From: DASYRM01 sp036004405
Lineage (GTDB): Bacteria; Acidobacteriota; Vicinamibacteria; Vicinamibacterales; UBA2999
NCBI GenBank assembly: GCA_036004405.1
Contig: DASYRM010000216.1
Location: 1 to 27,611, forward strand
Length of the DNA: 27,611 nucleotides
Direction: 5' to 3'
In this document: positions 14,203-23,400 of the stretch, piece after piece
Position numbering within the stretch: position 1 is the stretch's first letter
How the letters are laid out: every line of letters begins with the position of its first letter
Notes under the pieces: model-generated
What the model was told of the DNA's origin: nothing
Seen by the model: only the letters and a program-made list of their open reading frames with translations
Database searches by the model: none
Position numbers and translations under genes: made by a program

Positions 14203-16681
14203 CTACGGTTCGTGCCGTCTGGGTCGTCTCGGTCTCGACGCCGGGCGTCGTCCGCATCCGGAACGGCACGCTGCGAGCGATGCCGAGCACGAGCGACGAG
14301 AACCGGTAGTCGTTCCTGGCGGCCTCGCGCATGATCTCGCGGACGGCCGGCATGTCGCGCGGCTCGACGCCGCGGCCGAGCGCATAGGTCAGCAGCTTCT
14401 CGGTGAGCGTGCCGACGAAGAGGCCGGGGCGGTCGAGAATGGCCTTGCGCAGGGTGACGACGCCGTCGATCTTGGTGCCGTCGGCAAGCTGCCCCGACGC
14501 ATCGATCGGGCCGCCCGGCTCCTGCGTGCGCCAGGCGCCGACCGCGTCGAAGTTCTCGAGCGCGAAGCCCACCGGATCCATCACGCGGTGGCAGCTTGCG
14601 CACACCGGCTCGGTGCGGTGCTCGGCCATCTGCTCGCGCAGCGTCTTCGGCTTCTGCCCCTCGCTGTTGCCCTTGAGCGTCGGCACGTCGGGCGGCGGCG
14701 GCGGCACCGGCAGCCCCAGCAGGTTTTCGAGCACCCACTTGCCGCGCAGCACCGGCGAGGTGCGCTCGGCGTGCGAGGTCACCGCGAGCATGCTACCCTG
14801 CCCCAGGATGCCGCGGCGCGCCTCCTGCGTCACCGGCACGCGCCGGAACCGGCTGCCGTAGACGCCGGGGATGCCGTAGTGGCGCGCCAGGCGCTCGTTG
14901 ACGAACGTGTAGTCGGCGCGCAGCAGATCGAGGACGTTGCGGTCTTCCTTGATGATGCTGCCGAAGAGCAGCTCCGTCTCGCGCCGGAACGACTGTCGGA
15001 GGTTGTCGTCGAAGTCGGGAAACTCGTCGGAGTTGGGCTGCACGCTGCGCACGTTGCGAAGCTGCAGCCACTGTCCGGCGAAGTTGGTGACGAGGGCGTC
15101 GGCGCGCGGGTCGGCCAGCATGCGGCGCACCTGCTGCTCGAGCACGGCCGGCTGCGTCAGCGTGCCCTGCGTGGCGACGCGCAGCAGCGGCTCGTCGGGA
15201 ATGCTGCTCCACAGGAAGAACGACAGTCGCGACGCGAGCTCGACGCCGCTCACTGGATGCACGGTGCCGGGCCCGGCGGCGGGCGCATCACGTTCGACCC
15301 GGAACGCAAAACGGGGGCTGGAGAGAATGCGCTGTAGCCCGCGCTGGATACCCGCCTCGAACGTGCCGCGGCTGCGCGCGCTGTCGTAGAACTCGAGGAT
15401 CGGCGCCAGTTCCGCCGCTCCGACCGGCTGGCGATACGCGAGGCGCGCCAGGCGGCCCAGGATCTGCGAGGCGCACGCGCGCTCCGCCGCGCTCGGGGAC
15501 GCGTCGCGCCGAAGTCGCGCCGAAGCACCGGCAGGTGCGGAGGCGGACGAAGGCGGCCGGCAGGTAAACACTGCGCGCCGGCTCGGCGTGTCGCCCGGTC
15601 CGGTCGAATCGAACGGCCCGGTGATCGCCAGCGTCTGAATGTGCGGCGCGCCCGCCCACTCGAAGTTGTCGGCCGAGCTGCGCAGGAACGGCTGCACGCG
15701 CACGGTGTCCTTTACCGACATGTTCTCGATGAAGGCCACGGTCACTTCGTGCGGCCCTGCCGGCACCTTCGCCTTGACCCGCATCCGGGCTTCCACGGCG
15801 TCGCCCGTATCGTGCGGCGCGTCGAACAGCTTGGCGAGATCGGCGGTGCCGCCGATGGTGACGTGGTGCACGGCCTTGCCGTCGACCGACACTTCGAACT
15901 CGCTGGCGTACTCGAGGCCGCGGACCATGTCGAGATTGGTGCGATAGAGCTTGGTCTGGAAATCGTACTCGCCGTCGAGCGGGAAGAAGTGCCGCACCTT
16001 CAGGCCGCCGATGGTGCCGAGCGGCAGCCCGTCGACATGCTGGTTCTGCGACAGGTCCTGGGGCACGCGGTAGGTATCGCTGCCGGGACGAAGCGCCGGG
16101 TCGCCGACGGCGACGGCGCTGATGCGCGTGGCGGCCGCCAGATAGCGCTCCTGCAGCGACGGCGACACGCCGAGCACGTCGGAGATGTTGTCGAAGCCGT
16201 ACGCCGAGTCGTCGGGCGGCAGGAGCGAGGCCACGTCCACGTCGAGCGCCAGCAGATCGCGAATGGCGTTCTTGTACTCGGCCCGGTTCAGCCGATGGAG
16301 CATCGGGCGCCCGGCGTGAGGATGCGTTCGGGCGTCGCGATCGAGTCCGTCTTCGATCCACGAGACAAGCCCCTCGAGCGCGGCCGGTTCGGGGCGGCGT
16401 ACGCCCTGCGGCGGCATCACGCCCGCCCGCACCTTGCGCACCACCTTCTCCCACACCTCGGCGTGATCGGGCAGCTTGGCGAGATCGAGCCCATCGAGCG
16501 CCAGCCCGCCGGTCTTGAGCCGGGCGTTGTGGCACGTCACGCAGTACTGCGTGATCAGGGCATGCGACGCCTGCGCCCCGGCCGCCGCCACGGACGTCGG
16601 CGCCGGCCCGCCTTGGGCGGCGGACAGGACGGCGGCGGTGCCCCAGAGGGCGGCGGTGAGGGCGAGGGCGGCGTGTCGCAT
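14186..16681 (-). CDS. PSD1-type cytochrome c protein (DUF1587/1592/1588/1585)
   Basis: An 831-residue secreted protein with signal peptide (residues 1-22). The first haem c motif is C47-VT-C50-H51 (QYCVTCH), in a Planctomycete-cytochrome-like domain with 'GVMPPQ' as candidate axial Met loop. Then come DUF1587 ('LNRAEYKNAIRDLLALDVD', about 129-147), a carbohydrate-binding-like beta domain (about 210-350), DUF1592 and DUF1588 ('LASRLSFFLWSSIPDEPLL', then a second motif C694-AS-C697-H698 in 'CASCHRVMDPVGFALENFDAVGAWR'), and DUF1585 at the end ('TLTEKLLTYALGRGVEPRDMPAVREIM'). All domains are in the usual order and length. The reaction is unknown; a redox or polymer-degrading role in the periplasm has been inferred for the family. 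It is the first gene of the operon with DUF1552 and ankyrin. The last six codons and the stop lie in a palindromic repeat. Confidence 0.94.
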   Translation of the reverse strand: MRHAALALTAALWGTAAVLSAAQGGPAPTSVAAAGAQASHALITQYCVTCHNARLKTGGLALDGLDLAKLPDHAEVWEKVVRKVRAGVMPPQGVRRPEPAALEGLVSWIEDGLDRDARTHPHAGRPMLHRLNRAEYKNAIRDLLALDVDVASLLPPDDSAYGFDNISDVLGVSPSLQERYLAAATRISAVAVGDPALRPGSDTYRVPQDLSQNQHVDGLPLGTIGGLKVRHFFPLDGEYDFQTKLYRTNLDMVRGLEYASEFEVSVDGKAVHHVTIGGTADLAKLFDAPHDTGDAVEARMRVKAKVPAGPHEVTVAFIENMSVKDTVRVQPFLRSSADNFEWAGAPHIQTLAITGPFDSTGPGDTPSRRAVFTCRPPSSASAPAGASARLRRDASPSAAERACASQILGRLARLAYRQPVGAAELAPILEFYDSARSRGTFEAGIQRGLQRILSSPRFAFRVERDAPAAGPGTVHPVSGVELASRLSFFLWSSIPDEPLLRVATQGTLTQPAVLEQQVRRMLADPRADALVTNFAGQWLQLRNVRSVQPNSDEFPDFDDNLRQSFRRETELLFGSIIKEDRNVLDLLRADYTFVNERLARHYGIPGVYGSRFRRVPVTQEARRGILGQGSMLAVTSHAERTSPVLRGKWVLENLLGLPVPPPPPDVPTLKGNSEGQKPKTLREQMAEHRTEPVCASCHRVMDPVGFALENFDAVGAWRTQEPGGPIDASGQLADGTKIDGVVTLRKAILDRPGLFVGTLTEKLLTYALGRGVEPRDMPAVREIMREAARNDYRFSSLVLGIARSVPFRMRTTPGVETETTQTARTVGATFR

Positions 16682-16749
16682 CGGCTGCGGCGGGGGATCC
16701 CGCTAAATATGCCAGATTTCAGGCCTTCTGGCCCTCCCCTATTCGGGAT

Positions 16750-18198
16750 ATGCGCCTCTTCGTATTACTCTCCGTTTCCGTGCTTTCGCCGCTGTGTTTC
16801 ACGAGCGCCCGGGCGCTTGCCACTCTGATCTCCCGGCGCGAGCTGTCCGCGCGCGAGGTGATGGCGGCGCACCTGGCCCAGATCGCCCGGCTCAATCCCC
16901 GCATCAACGCCATCGTCGCCAAGCTGCCCGACGAGGCGTGCCTGGCGCTCGCCGACGAGGCCGACGCGCGTCAGGCGGCGGGCCACCCGCTCGGGCCGCT
17001 GCACGGGCTGCCGATCGCGTTCAAGGACCTCCAGGACGCACGGGGCTTCGTCACCGCGCGCGGCTCGAGGATCTACCGCGACCACGTGTCGGCCACCGAC
17101 GCGGTGCTCGTGGAACGCGTACGCCGTGCGGGCGCCCTGACGATCGGCAAGACCAACGTCCCGGAATTCGGGCTCGGCTCGCACACCTACAACGAGGTCT
17201 ACGGCACGACGCGCAACCCGTACGACCTGACGAAGAGCGCCGGGGGGTCGAGCGGCGGGGCCGGCGCGGCGCTGGCCGCGGGCCTCCTGCCGATTGCCGA
17301 CGGGAGCGACCTGGGCGGCTCGCTGCGCAACCCCGCCAACTTCAACAACGTCGTCGCGCTGCGGCCGTCGGTGGGGCTGGTGCCGACCGCGCCCGATCCG
17401 TTTCCGCGGCTCGGGTTCGGCGTCAACGGGCCATTGGCGCGCTCGGTGGACGACGTGGTGTTCCTGCTGCGGGTGATGGCCGGGCCGGACCCGCGCGACT
17501 CGGGATGCGATCCGCTGGACCCGTCGGCCCTGGCCGGCGAGCTCGGGCGGGATCTCCGGGGCGTGCGCGTGGCCTGGGCGCCCGATCTCGGCGGGCTGCC
17601 ACTCGACCCTCGCGTGCGCGCCGTGCTCGATACGCAACGAGCCACGTTCGAGGCGCTGGGCTGCATCGTCGAAGACGCCTGCCCCGATCTGACCGCTGCC
17701 GACGACATCTTTCTCGCCATCCGGCGGTGGCGGACTGCTGCCGTGTACGGACCGCTCGTGCGCACGCATCGCGAGCTGATGAAGCCGGAGCTGCTGGAAG
17801 AGATCGAGGCGGGCCTGGCCCTGCGCGGCAGCGACGTGGCGGCCGCGATGCTGCGCCACGGTCAGCTCATGGAGCGGGTGCGGCGTTTCTTCGACAACCA
17901 CGCGGTGCTGGTCTGCGCGGTCAACCAGCTGCCGCCGTTCGACGCCTCGCTCACGTGGCCGGCAGACGTGGCCGGCGTCCGCATGGAGCACTACGTGGCG
18001 TGGATGCGCACGGCCTACTGGATCAGCGCCACGTTCGGGCCCGCGCTCTCGGTCCCGGCGGGCTTCACGCCCGACGGCCTCCCGGTCGGCATCCAGATCG
18101 TGGGGCGCTTCCGCGACGACTGGACCGTGCTGCAGATCGGCCACGCCTTCGAGCAGGCGACGCGCGTCGGCCAACGCCGTCCGTCGATCGCGCAATAA
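16750..18198 (+). CDS. Amidase-signature family enzyme
   Basis: A 482-residue amidase with the full Ser-cisSer-Lys triad: K92 ('AFKDLQD'), cis-S167 in 'GGSSGGAGAALAAGLLPIADGSDLGGS' and nucleophile S191 ('DLGGSLRNPA'). The family hydrolyses amide bonds, as in aliphatic amides, indoleacetamide or nylon oligomers; here the substrate is unknown. The C-terminal part ('TFGPALSVPAGFTPDGLPVGIQIVGRFRDDWTVLQIGHAFEQAT') is standard. The N-terminus needs care: 'LCFTSARALATLISRRELSAREVMAAHL' is the normal cytoplasmic start of these enzymes, so the first residues (MRLFVLLSVS) may not be a real signal peptide, and GTG 16780 is an alternative start. It is divergent from the PSD1 gene across 68 bases. Confidence 0.93.
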   Translation: MRLFVLLSVSVLSPLCFTSARALATLISRRELSAREVMAAHLAQIARLNPRINAIVAKLPDEACLALADEADARQAAGHPLGPLHGLPIAFKDLQDARGFVTARGSRIYRDHVSATDAVLVERVRRAGALTIGKTNVPEFGLGSHTYNEVYGTTRNPYDLTKSAGGSSGGAGAALAAGLLPIADGSDLGGSLRNPANFNNVVALRPSVGLVPTAPDPFPRLGFGVNGPLARSVDDVVFLLRVMAGPDPRDSGCDPLDPSALAGELGRDLRGVRVAWAPDLGGLPLDPRVRAVLDTQRATFEALGCIVEDACPDLTAADDIFLAIRRWRTAAVYGPLVRTHRELMKPELLEEIEAGLALRGSDVAAAMLRHGQLMERVRRFFDNHAVLVCAVNQLPPFDASLTWPADVAGVRMEHYVAWMRTAYWISATFGPALSVPAGFTPDGLPVGIQIVGRFRDDWTVLQIGHAFEQATRVGQRRPSIAQ

Positions 18199-18216
18199 CA
18201 GTCCGTCGCTCGTAGA

Positions 18217-18236
18217 GGCGGACCTTTAGGTCCGCC
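18217..18236. repeat. Intergenic palindrome, GGCGGACCT type
   Basis: Arms GGCGGACCT (18217-18225) and AGGTCCGCC (18228-18236), loop TT, preceded by CGTAGA. First of three hairpins in the 89-base gap between the convergent amidase and M48 genes; probably helps to end the amidase transcript. Confidence 0.82.
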
Positions 18237-18243
18237 TGCGGCA

Positions 18244-18263
18244 GGCGAACCTGAAGGTTCGCC
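18244..18263. repeat. Intergenic palindrome, GGCGAACCT type
   Basis: Arms GGCGAACCT (18244-18252) and AGGTTCGCC (18255-18263), loop GA, followed by TCTACG. Relative to its neighbour at 18217 the stem differs by one base pair changed on both arms. Confidence 0.82.
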
Positions 18264-18280
18264 TCTACGTACACGTTCAC

Positions 18281-18300
18281 GGGCCGCCTAAAGGCGGCCC
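18281..18300. repeat. Palindrome forming the 3' end of the M48 gene
   Basis: Arms GGGCCGCCT (18281-18289) and AGGCGGCCC (18292-18300), loop AA, tag CTACG. On the minus strand it encodes the last residues (RRGRL) and the TAG stop (18288-18290) of the M48 peptidase. Confidence 0.82.
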
Positions 18301-19427
18301 CTACGTACGTTCGGCGACGTACGTTCGGCGAAGCGGCGTGCGGCTTCGAGGCGGCGAGCCGTAGAGGGGTGCGAGTGCAGGAGCGCTTCCACCCAGGCGG
18401 GCGGCGTCTCCTCGGCGAGGTTCTGCGACGACAGGCGCCGGATGGCGCTCATGAACGCGGCGGCGTTGCCGGTGCGCTCGATGGCGAAGCGATCGGCGCG
18501 GCGCTCGTGCGCGCGCGACAGCGCGTGGGCGACGGGCGACAGGACGAGCGCCACGGCGCCGGTCACGAGCGCCAGCACCGGCAGCTGCTCGACCTCCGTC
18601 GGCATTTCGGCGATACCAAACGACCCGTGCAGGACGGCCAGCGCGCGGTGGGCCGCATAGAGGCCCGCCGTCACGATCGCCATCTGCAAGACGAGTCCCG
18701 TCCACAGATCGCCGTACACCTGGTGCGCCAGCTCGTGCGCCAGGATCACTTCGATCTCCTCGTCGGAGTGCGTCTCCAGGAGCGTGTCGGAGAGCAGGAT
18801 GCGGCGCGTGTCGCCCAGGCCGACGAGCGCGGCGTTCGCCTTGCGTGTCCGATCGCCGAGGCGCCACTCGAACACGCCGCTCACCGGCGTGCCCGCGCGC
18901 CGCGCCAGATCAACCAGGCGCGACGTCAGCGCGTGGCGATCGAGCGGCCGGAACTCGTAGAAGATCGGGAACAGCCAGACCGGCGCCGCCCACGCCAGCG
19001 CGACGATCAGCGCCGCAAACAGCACCGAGGCGATCAGCCACCATCGCGACGGGGTCCATGCGAGCAGCGCCGACAGCACCACCGCGCACGCGACGGTCAG
19101 CACGCCGCCGACCAGCAGGGTCTTGGCGTGCGTGAGCCACCAGTGCGCCTGCGTCTCGGACGAGAGACCGTAGCGGCGCTCCAGCGTGACACCGCGGTAG
19201 TAGGCAAGCGGCAGCGCGAGCAGCTCGTGCGTGAGCAGGAGCACGCCCGCAAACGACGCCGCGACGAGCACGCGCGACCCGAGCGCCGCTTCGAGCGACG
19301 CGCCGAGCGACGCCGCCGTGCCGGTGACGCTGACGAGGACGAGAAAGATGACGCCGAGAAGGGTGGCGGCGAGGGCGGCGCGGCGTTGGAGCCGGTGATA
19401 GAGGGTCGCCTTGTCCTCGTTCGCCAC
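18288..19427 (-). CDS. M48-family (Ste24-like) membrane zinc peptidase
   Basis: About 379 residues. The N-terminal half has four to five membrane segments and the Ste24-type stretch 'LALPLAYYRGVTLERRYGLSSETQAHWW'. The zinc site is H231-E232-LA-H235 ('VILAHELAHQ'), with the downstream ligand in 'SRAHERRADRFAIERTGN'. The C-terminal 'HPSTARRLEAARRF' is also typical. Bacterial members cut or clear membrane proteins. I place the start at GTG 19427, 10 bases after the lipoprotein stop; the ATG at 19502 would prepend residues that look like a shadow of the upstream gene's tail. No ribosome site is obvious for either. It is probably co-transcribed with the DUF4097 lipoprotein. The last codons come from a palindromic repeat, so the natural C-terminus may have been replaced. 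Confidence 0.88.
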   Translation of the reverse strand: MANEDKATLYHRLQRRAALAATLLGVIFLVLVSVTGTAASLGASLEAALGSRVLVAASFAGVLLLTHELLALPLAYYRGVTLERRYGLSSETQAHWWLTHAKTLLVGGVLTVACAVVLSALLAWTPSRWWLIASVLFAALIVALAWAAPVWLFPIFYEFRPLDRHALTSRLVDLARRAGTPVSGVFEWRLGDRTRKANAALVGLGDTRRILLSDTLLETHSDEEIEVILAHELAHQVYGDLWTGLVLQMAIVTAGLYAAHRALAVLHGSFGIAEMPTEVEQLPVLALVTGAVALVLSPVAHALSRAHERRADRFAIERTGNAAAFMSAIRRLSSQNLAEETPPAWVEALLHSHPSTARRLEAARRFAERTSPNVRRGRL

Positions 19428-19437
19428 GTCGTGAGAA

Positions 19438-20334
19438 CTAGCGAGGCTCGCCGCGCCCGCGACGGCCGCGCCGCCCGGGCCTGCGCTCGTCGTCCCCGCC
19501 ACCGCCAGGCGCCGAGACGCGAACGCCGCCGTTGGTCGTCTGCAGCGTGAGGCGGGGACCGCCCTTGTTCAAGCGGCCGCGGATGCTGGTCGCCGGCCCG
19601 AACGACCCGCGGTCGCGCGACACTTCGGCGAGTCCAAGCTTGTCGTCCACCGATACGCCGCCGTTGACGGTGGCGGCGTCGAGATCGGCGTTGACGGTCG
19701 GGGGCACTTCAAGCCGGATGGCGCCGTTGACGGTCGTCAGGCGGACGTCGCCGCTCACCGCCTCGAGCGTGAGCGACACGCTGCCGTTGACCGTCGAACC
19801 CTGCACCTCGCCCGACACCGCGTCGCCCGAGACGTTGCCGTTCGTCGTTGCCGCGGTGATCTTGCCGTCCACGTCGTCGAGCCGGACGGCGCCGTTCATG
19901 GTCTTGACGGTGACGGTCAGCCCGGCCGGCACTTCGACCTCGTAGCGCACGCCCAGGCCGCTGCCGAACCCGAGGTGCTCCGTCTCGCCGGTCTGGGCCT
20001 GGATGAACACGCGGTCGGACGACACGTCTTCCCGCATCTTGAGGTTCTTGAGGCGCTGCTGCGCGTCCTCGTCGCTGTTGCTCGACACCTCGCGGAACGC
20101 CTTCACCTTCACTTCGGAGCCCTGGGTGCCGCGGACGTCGATCTGCCCGTTTTCGTTGGCGATCTCGAACCGCCCGCCCTTGGCCAGGGTGTAGGAGCGC
20201 ACCCACTCGTCGCTGGCCCGCCCGCGCGAGACGCCGAGCGAGACCTTCCCGTCGTCCACTTTGATGTCGCAGCCCTGGAGCAGCGCGGCGACGGCCAGGC
20301 CAGCGAACAAAAGACGGAACGAGCTACGAGCCAT
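19438..20334 (-). CDS. DUF4097-type lipoprotein with beta-solenoid repeats
   Basis: A 298-residue protein with a lipobox: MARSSFRLLFAGLAVAALLQGC, lipidated at C22, so anchored to a membrane facing the periplasm. The core is a DUF4097-like repeat region in which short strands are marked by an 'NG' turn at regular spacing: 'ENGQIDV', 'MNGAVRL', 'TNGNVSG', 'VNGSVSL', 'VNGAIRL', 'VNGGVSV' and 'TNGGVRV'. This fits a right-handed beta-solenoid. The last 22 residues are a Gly/Arg-rich basic tail (GGGGDDERRPGRRGRRGRG). Function is unknown; the family often lies in operons with membrane-stress or anti-sigma genes. The start is firm: AGGAGGA lies 8 bases upstream. The M48 peptidase gene follows. Confidence 0.9.
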   Translation of the reverse strand: MARSSFRLLFAGLAVAALLQGCDIKVDDGKVSLGVSRGRASDEWVRSYTLAKGGRFEIANENGQIDVRGTQGSEVKVKAFREVSSNSDEDAQQRLKNLKMREDVSSDRVFIQAQTGETEHLGFGSGLGVRYEVEVPAGLTVTVKTMNGAVRLDDVDGKITAATTNGNVSGDAVSGEVQGSTVNGSVSLTLEAVSGDVRLTTVNGAIRLEVPPTVNADLDAATVNGGVSVDDKLGLAEVSRDRGSFGPATSIRGRLNKGGPRLTLQTTNGGVRVSAPGGGGDDERRPGRRGRRGRGEPR

Positions 20335-20363
20335 ATCGGGAGTCCTCCTGCCACTGGACAGAC

Positions 20364-20396
20364 GACGGCGGCCCGCCCGATGTTCGGGCCGCCGTC
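20364..20396 (-). terminator. Strong hairpin after smc
   Basis: Perfect 12-base arms, GACGGCGGCCCG (20364-20375) and CGGGCCGCCGTC (20385-20396), with a 9-base loop, begin 10 bases past the smc stop codon. No U-tract follows, so it may be a factor-assisted terminator or an mRNA 3' stabiliser. It differs from the CTACG-tagged palindromes found elsewhere in the window. Confidence 0.6.
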
Positions 20397-20406
20397 ACGC
20401 CGCCGG

Positions 20407-23400
20407 TCAGTGCAGCTGGACGGAAATGAGCTTGGATACCCCCGGCTCCTCCATCGTCACGCCGTACAGCCGGTTGGCAATTTCCATCGTCCGGCGGTTG
20501 TGCGTGATGAGGATGAACTGGGTGTGGTCGAGCATGCCCCGCAGCATCTCGACGAACCGGCCCACGTTGGCGTCGTCGAGCGGCGCGTCGATCTCGTCGA
20601 GCAGGCAGAACGGGCTCGGCTTGTACCTGAAGATGGCGAACATCAGGGCGATCGCCGTCAGCGCCTTTTCGCCGCCCGAGAGCAGCTGCACGCTCTGCAG
20701 CCGCTTGCCTGGGGGCGAGGCGACGATGTCGATGCCGCTTTCGAGCGGATCGCTCTCGTCGAGCAGCGTCAGGCCGGCGCGGCCGCCGCCGAAGAGCGTG
20801 CTGAACGTGACCTGGAAGTTCTGCTGGATGGCCGTGAACGCCTCGGTGAAGCGCGCCGACGTCGTCTCGTCGATGCGCGTGATCGCTTCGGTCGTCAGCG
20901 CGATCGATTCCACCAGGTCCTTCCGCTGCGTCGTCAGGAACACGTGGCGCGTCTCGAGCTCGTCGAACTGCTCGATGGCCATCATGTTCACCGGCCCGAG
21001 GCGGTCGATCTTCTCGCGCAGGCGGGTGATGGCTTCTTCGGCCGACATCGACGCCGGCGGCGCCGACGCGGCGACCGGTTCGCTCATTACCGCGGCCGCG
21101 GCCTCGCCTGGTTCCGCCTCGTCGGCCTCGGGGTCGGGCTCTTCCGCCGCAATCGCAGCCGCGTCGGGGACGTCCTGCCCCGCCAGCTCCAGCGCCTCGA
21201 CGTCGGCCAGCACCTCGTCGAGGGTGGCCTGCACGGTATCGACGCACACCTGCGCCAGGTGCGTGAGGTCGCTTTCCGACGTGGCCCGCGCCATGTCGAA
21301 CTCGTTGGCCTCGGCACGGACGGCTTCCAGCGCCTGCCGTGCGGTGCGGATGTCCACGTCCTTGGCGTCCACATCCGCGCGCCGCGCGGTGGCCGCCTCG
21401 TCGGCGCGCACCAGCTCGTCGCGGAGAGCGGCCAGGCTCTGGATGTCGGCATCCAGGGCGCGTGCGCCTTCTTCGATGGCGGTCAATAGCGCCTCGCGGC
21501 GTTCGCGCGTGGCGGCCAGCTCGGTCCGCCGGGCCTCGACGCGCGCTTCGAGCTCGCGCGCGCTGTCCTCGAGACGCGCCACTTCGGCCGCGAGCGCGGC
21601 GGCGCGCTCCACGAGCCCGGCGTGGGCGGCGCCGGCTTCGGCCAGGCGGAGTGCGAGGCCCGCCACCGTGTCGCGCGCCTCGGCCAGCCGTCGCTGCGCG
21701 TCGGCCAGCCGTGTCTCGGCTTCGCGCTGGGTTTCGAGCAGGCGCACGGTGGCCGCATCGGCCTCCTGCCGGCGCGCATCCGCGGCGGCGCGCTCTTCTT
21801 CCGCGCGCCGGCGCTCCAGACCGATCTGATCGCTCTTGCGGGCGAGCCGCGCCGTCTCGTCCACTGTGCGGGCCAGCTGCGCGTCGAAGCCCACGAGCGA
21901 CTTCTCGTGCTCGTGCTGCTCGGTCTGCAGCGCTGCCAGCGACCCGGCCGCGGCGGCAATCGCCGCCTCCAGCTGCGTCACCGCCTCGGCGGCTCGCAGC
22001 AGCACCTGACGTTCGACCGCGGTGCGTTCGGTCAGCTCCTTGATTTCCCGCCGCGTCGCCAGAATGCCGCGGGCTTCCACCCGCGCGCCGCCCGACACGA
22101 GATGCGCGCCGCGCAGCACGTCGCCGTCGAGCGTCGCCACCGGCGCGTCGCTGACGCGCGCGAAGGCCACGGCCTGCTCGAACGTGTCGGCGATGTAGGC
22201 TTCGCCCAGCACGACACGAAGGGTGGCGGCATACGGCCCGGCCACTCTCACCGCCTCGGTCACCGCGGTAATGCCCGGCAGATGCGACCAGACGGGCGCC
22301 GGCGATTCCACCGCCGTGCCGCCAGCCACGACGAAGCCGCAGCGACCGGCTCCGCCGGCCCGGACGGACGCGAGACCGGCGGCCGCCTGATCGTGGCCGT
22401 CCACGAGGATGTACTGCAGCAGTTCGCCCAGGCAGGCTTCGACCGCGCGCTCGTAACGGCGGTCCACGTCGAGATAGTCCGCCACCGCCCCGCGCGGGCT
22501 CACCGACGCGTCGTTCTGCGCCAGCACGGCGCGGGCCGCATCGCCGAAGTCGGCGTGGCTCGACGCCAGCTCCTGCAGCGACGCCAGGCGCGCCTCGGCC
22601 GCCGCCGCTTCCTGCTCGCGCGTGCGAATGTCCCGCAGACGCCCGTCGTGCTCGGCACGCAGCGTGGCCAGCTCGAGCTCGCGCGCCTGCCGCGCCGCCA
22701 CCACGTTGGCCAGCGCCGCGCGGGTTTCGCCCGCTGCCTGCTGCGCCTGCGCGCGTTCGGCCTCGACGCCCTCGGTTTCGCGGCGCAGGTCGTCGCGCTC
22801 GACGTCGAGCTCCGACAGCGTGGTCCCGACGCGGTCGATCTGGTCGACGGCGTGCTGGATGGCATGCCGCAGCGCGGTGGCCGTGTTGGCGTGCGAGAAC
22901 ACTTCCGAGCGCACCGCGTCGACGTCGCCTTCGAGCGCCTCGATGGCGCGCTGGGCATCGGCGTGCTCCTGCGTGGCCGCCGCCAGCCGCGTGGCGGCCT
23001 CGTCGCGGTCGCGCTCGGCGTCCGCCGCGGCGGTACGCCGCGACTCGAGCGCGATGCGTGCCGGCTCGCGCCGCGCCTCGAGATCCCGAATCTCGTCTTC
23101 GATGTCGGTGGCGCGCCCCGCCAGGCTTGCGGCCTGCTGCTCGCTGAACTCCTGCTGCTGCTGGCGCGCGGTGACGGCGAGCTCGCGCGCGTGCGCGTCC
23201 TCGCGCAGCGACGAGGCGCGCTGATCCGCTTCGGCCAGCTCGATCCGCAGCCGGGAAAGATCGGCTTCCAGCTCGGCGAGCCGCGCGGCCGCCGCCGTCT
23301 CGCGTTCACGCGCCTGCGCGAGCCGCGCGCGGGCGCCTTCGATGGCCGCGGCCAGTTCGCGGTAGCGGCGCGCGAAGAGCACCTTTTCCCACCGCCGCAG

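Noticed and set aside
16711..16732. Inverted repeat GCCAGA/TCTGGC between the PSD1 and amidase genes
   Set aside because: Only six-base arms with a 10-base loop in GC-rich DNA; could be an operator but is not convincing alone.
18217..18300. CRISPR-like array of three hairpins
   Set aside because: Units are about 20 bases, differ in sequence, have irregular gaps, and no cas gene is near; they belong to the dispersed palindrome family.
19428..19502. ATG 19502 as start of the M48 peptidase
   Set aside because: The extra residues are encoded by the overlapping lipoprotein tail in another frame and look like a shadow; GTG 19427 avoids the overlap.
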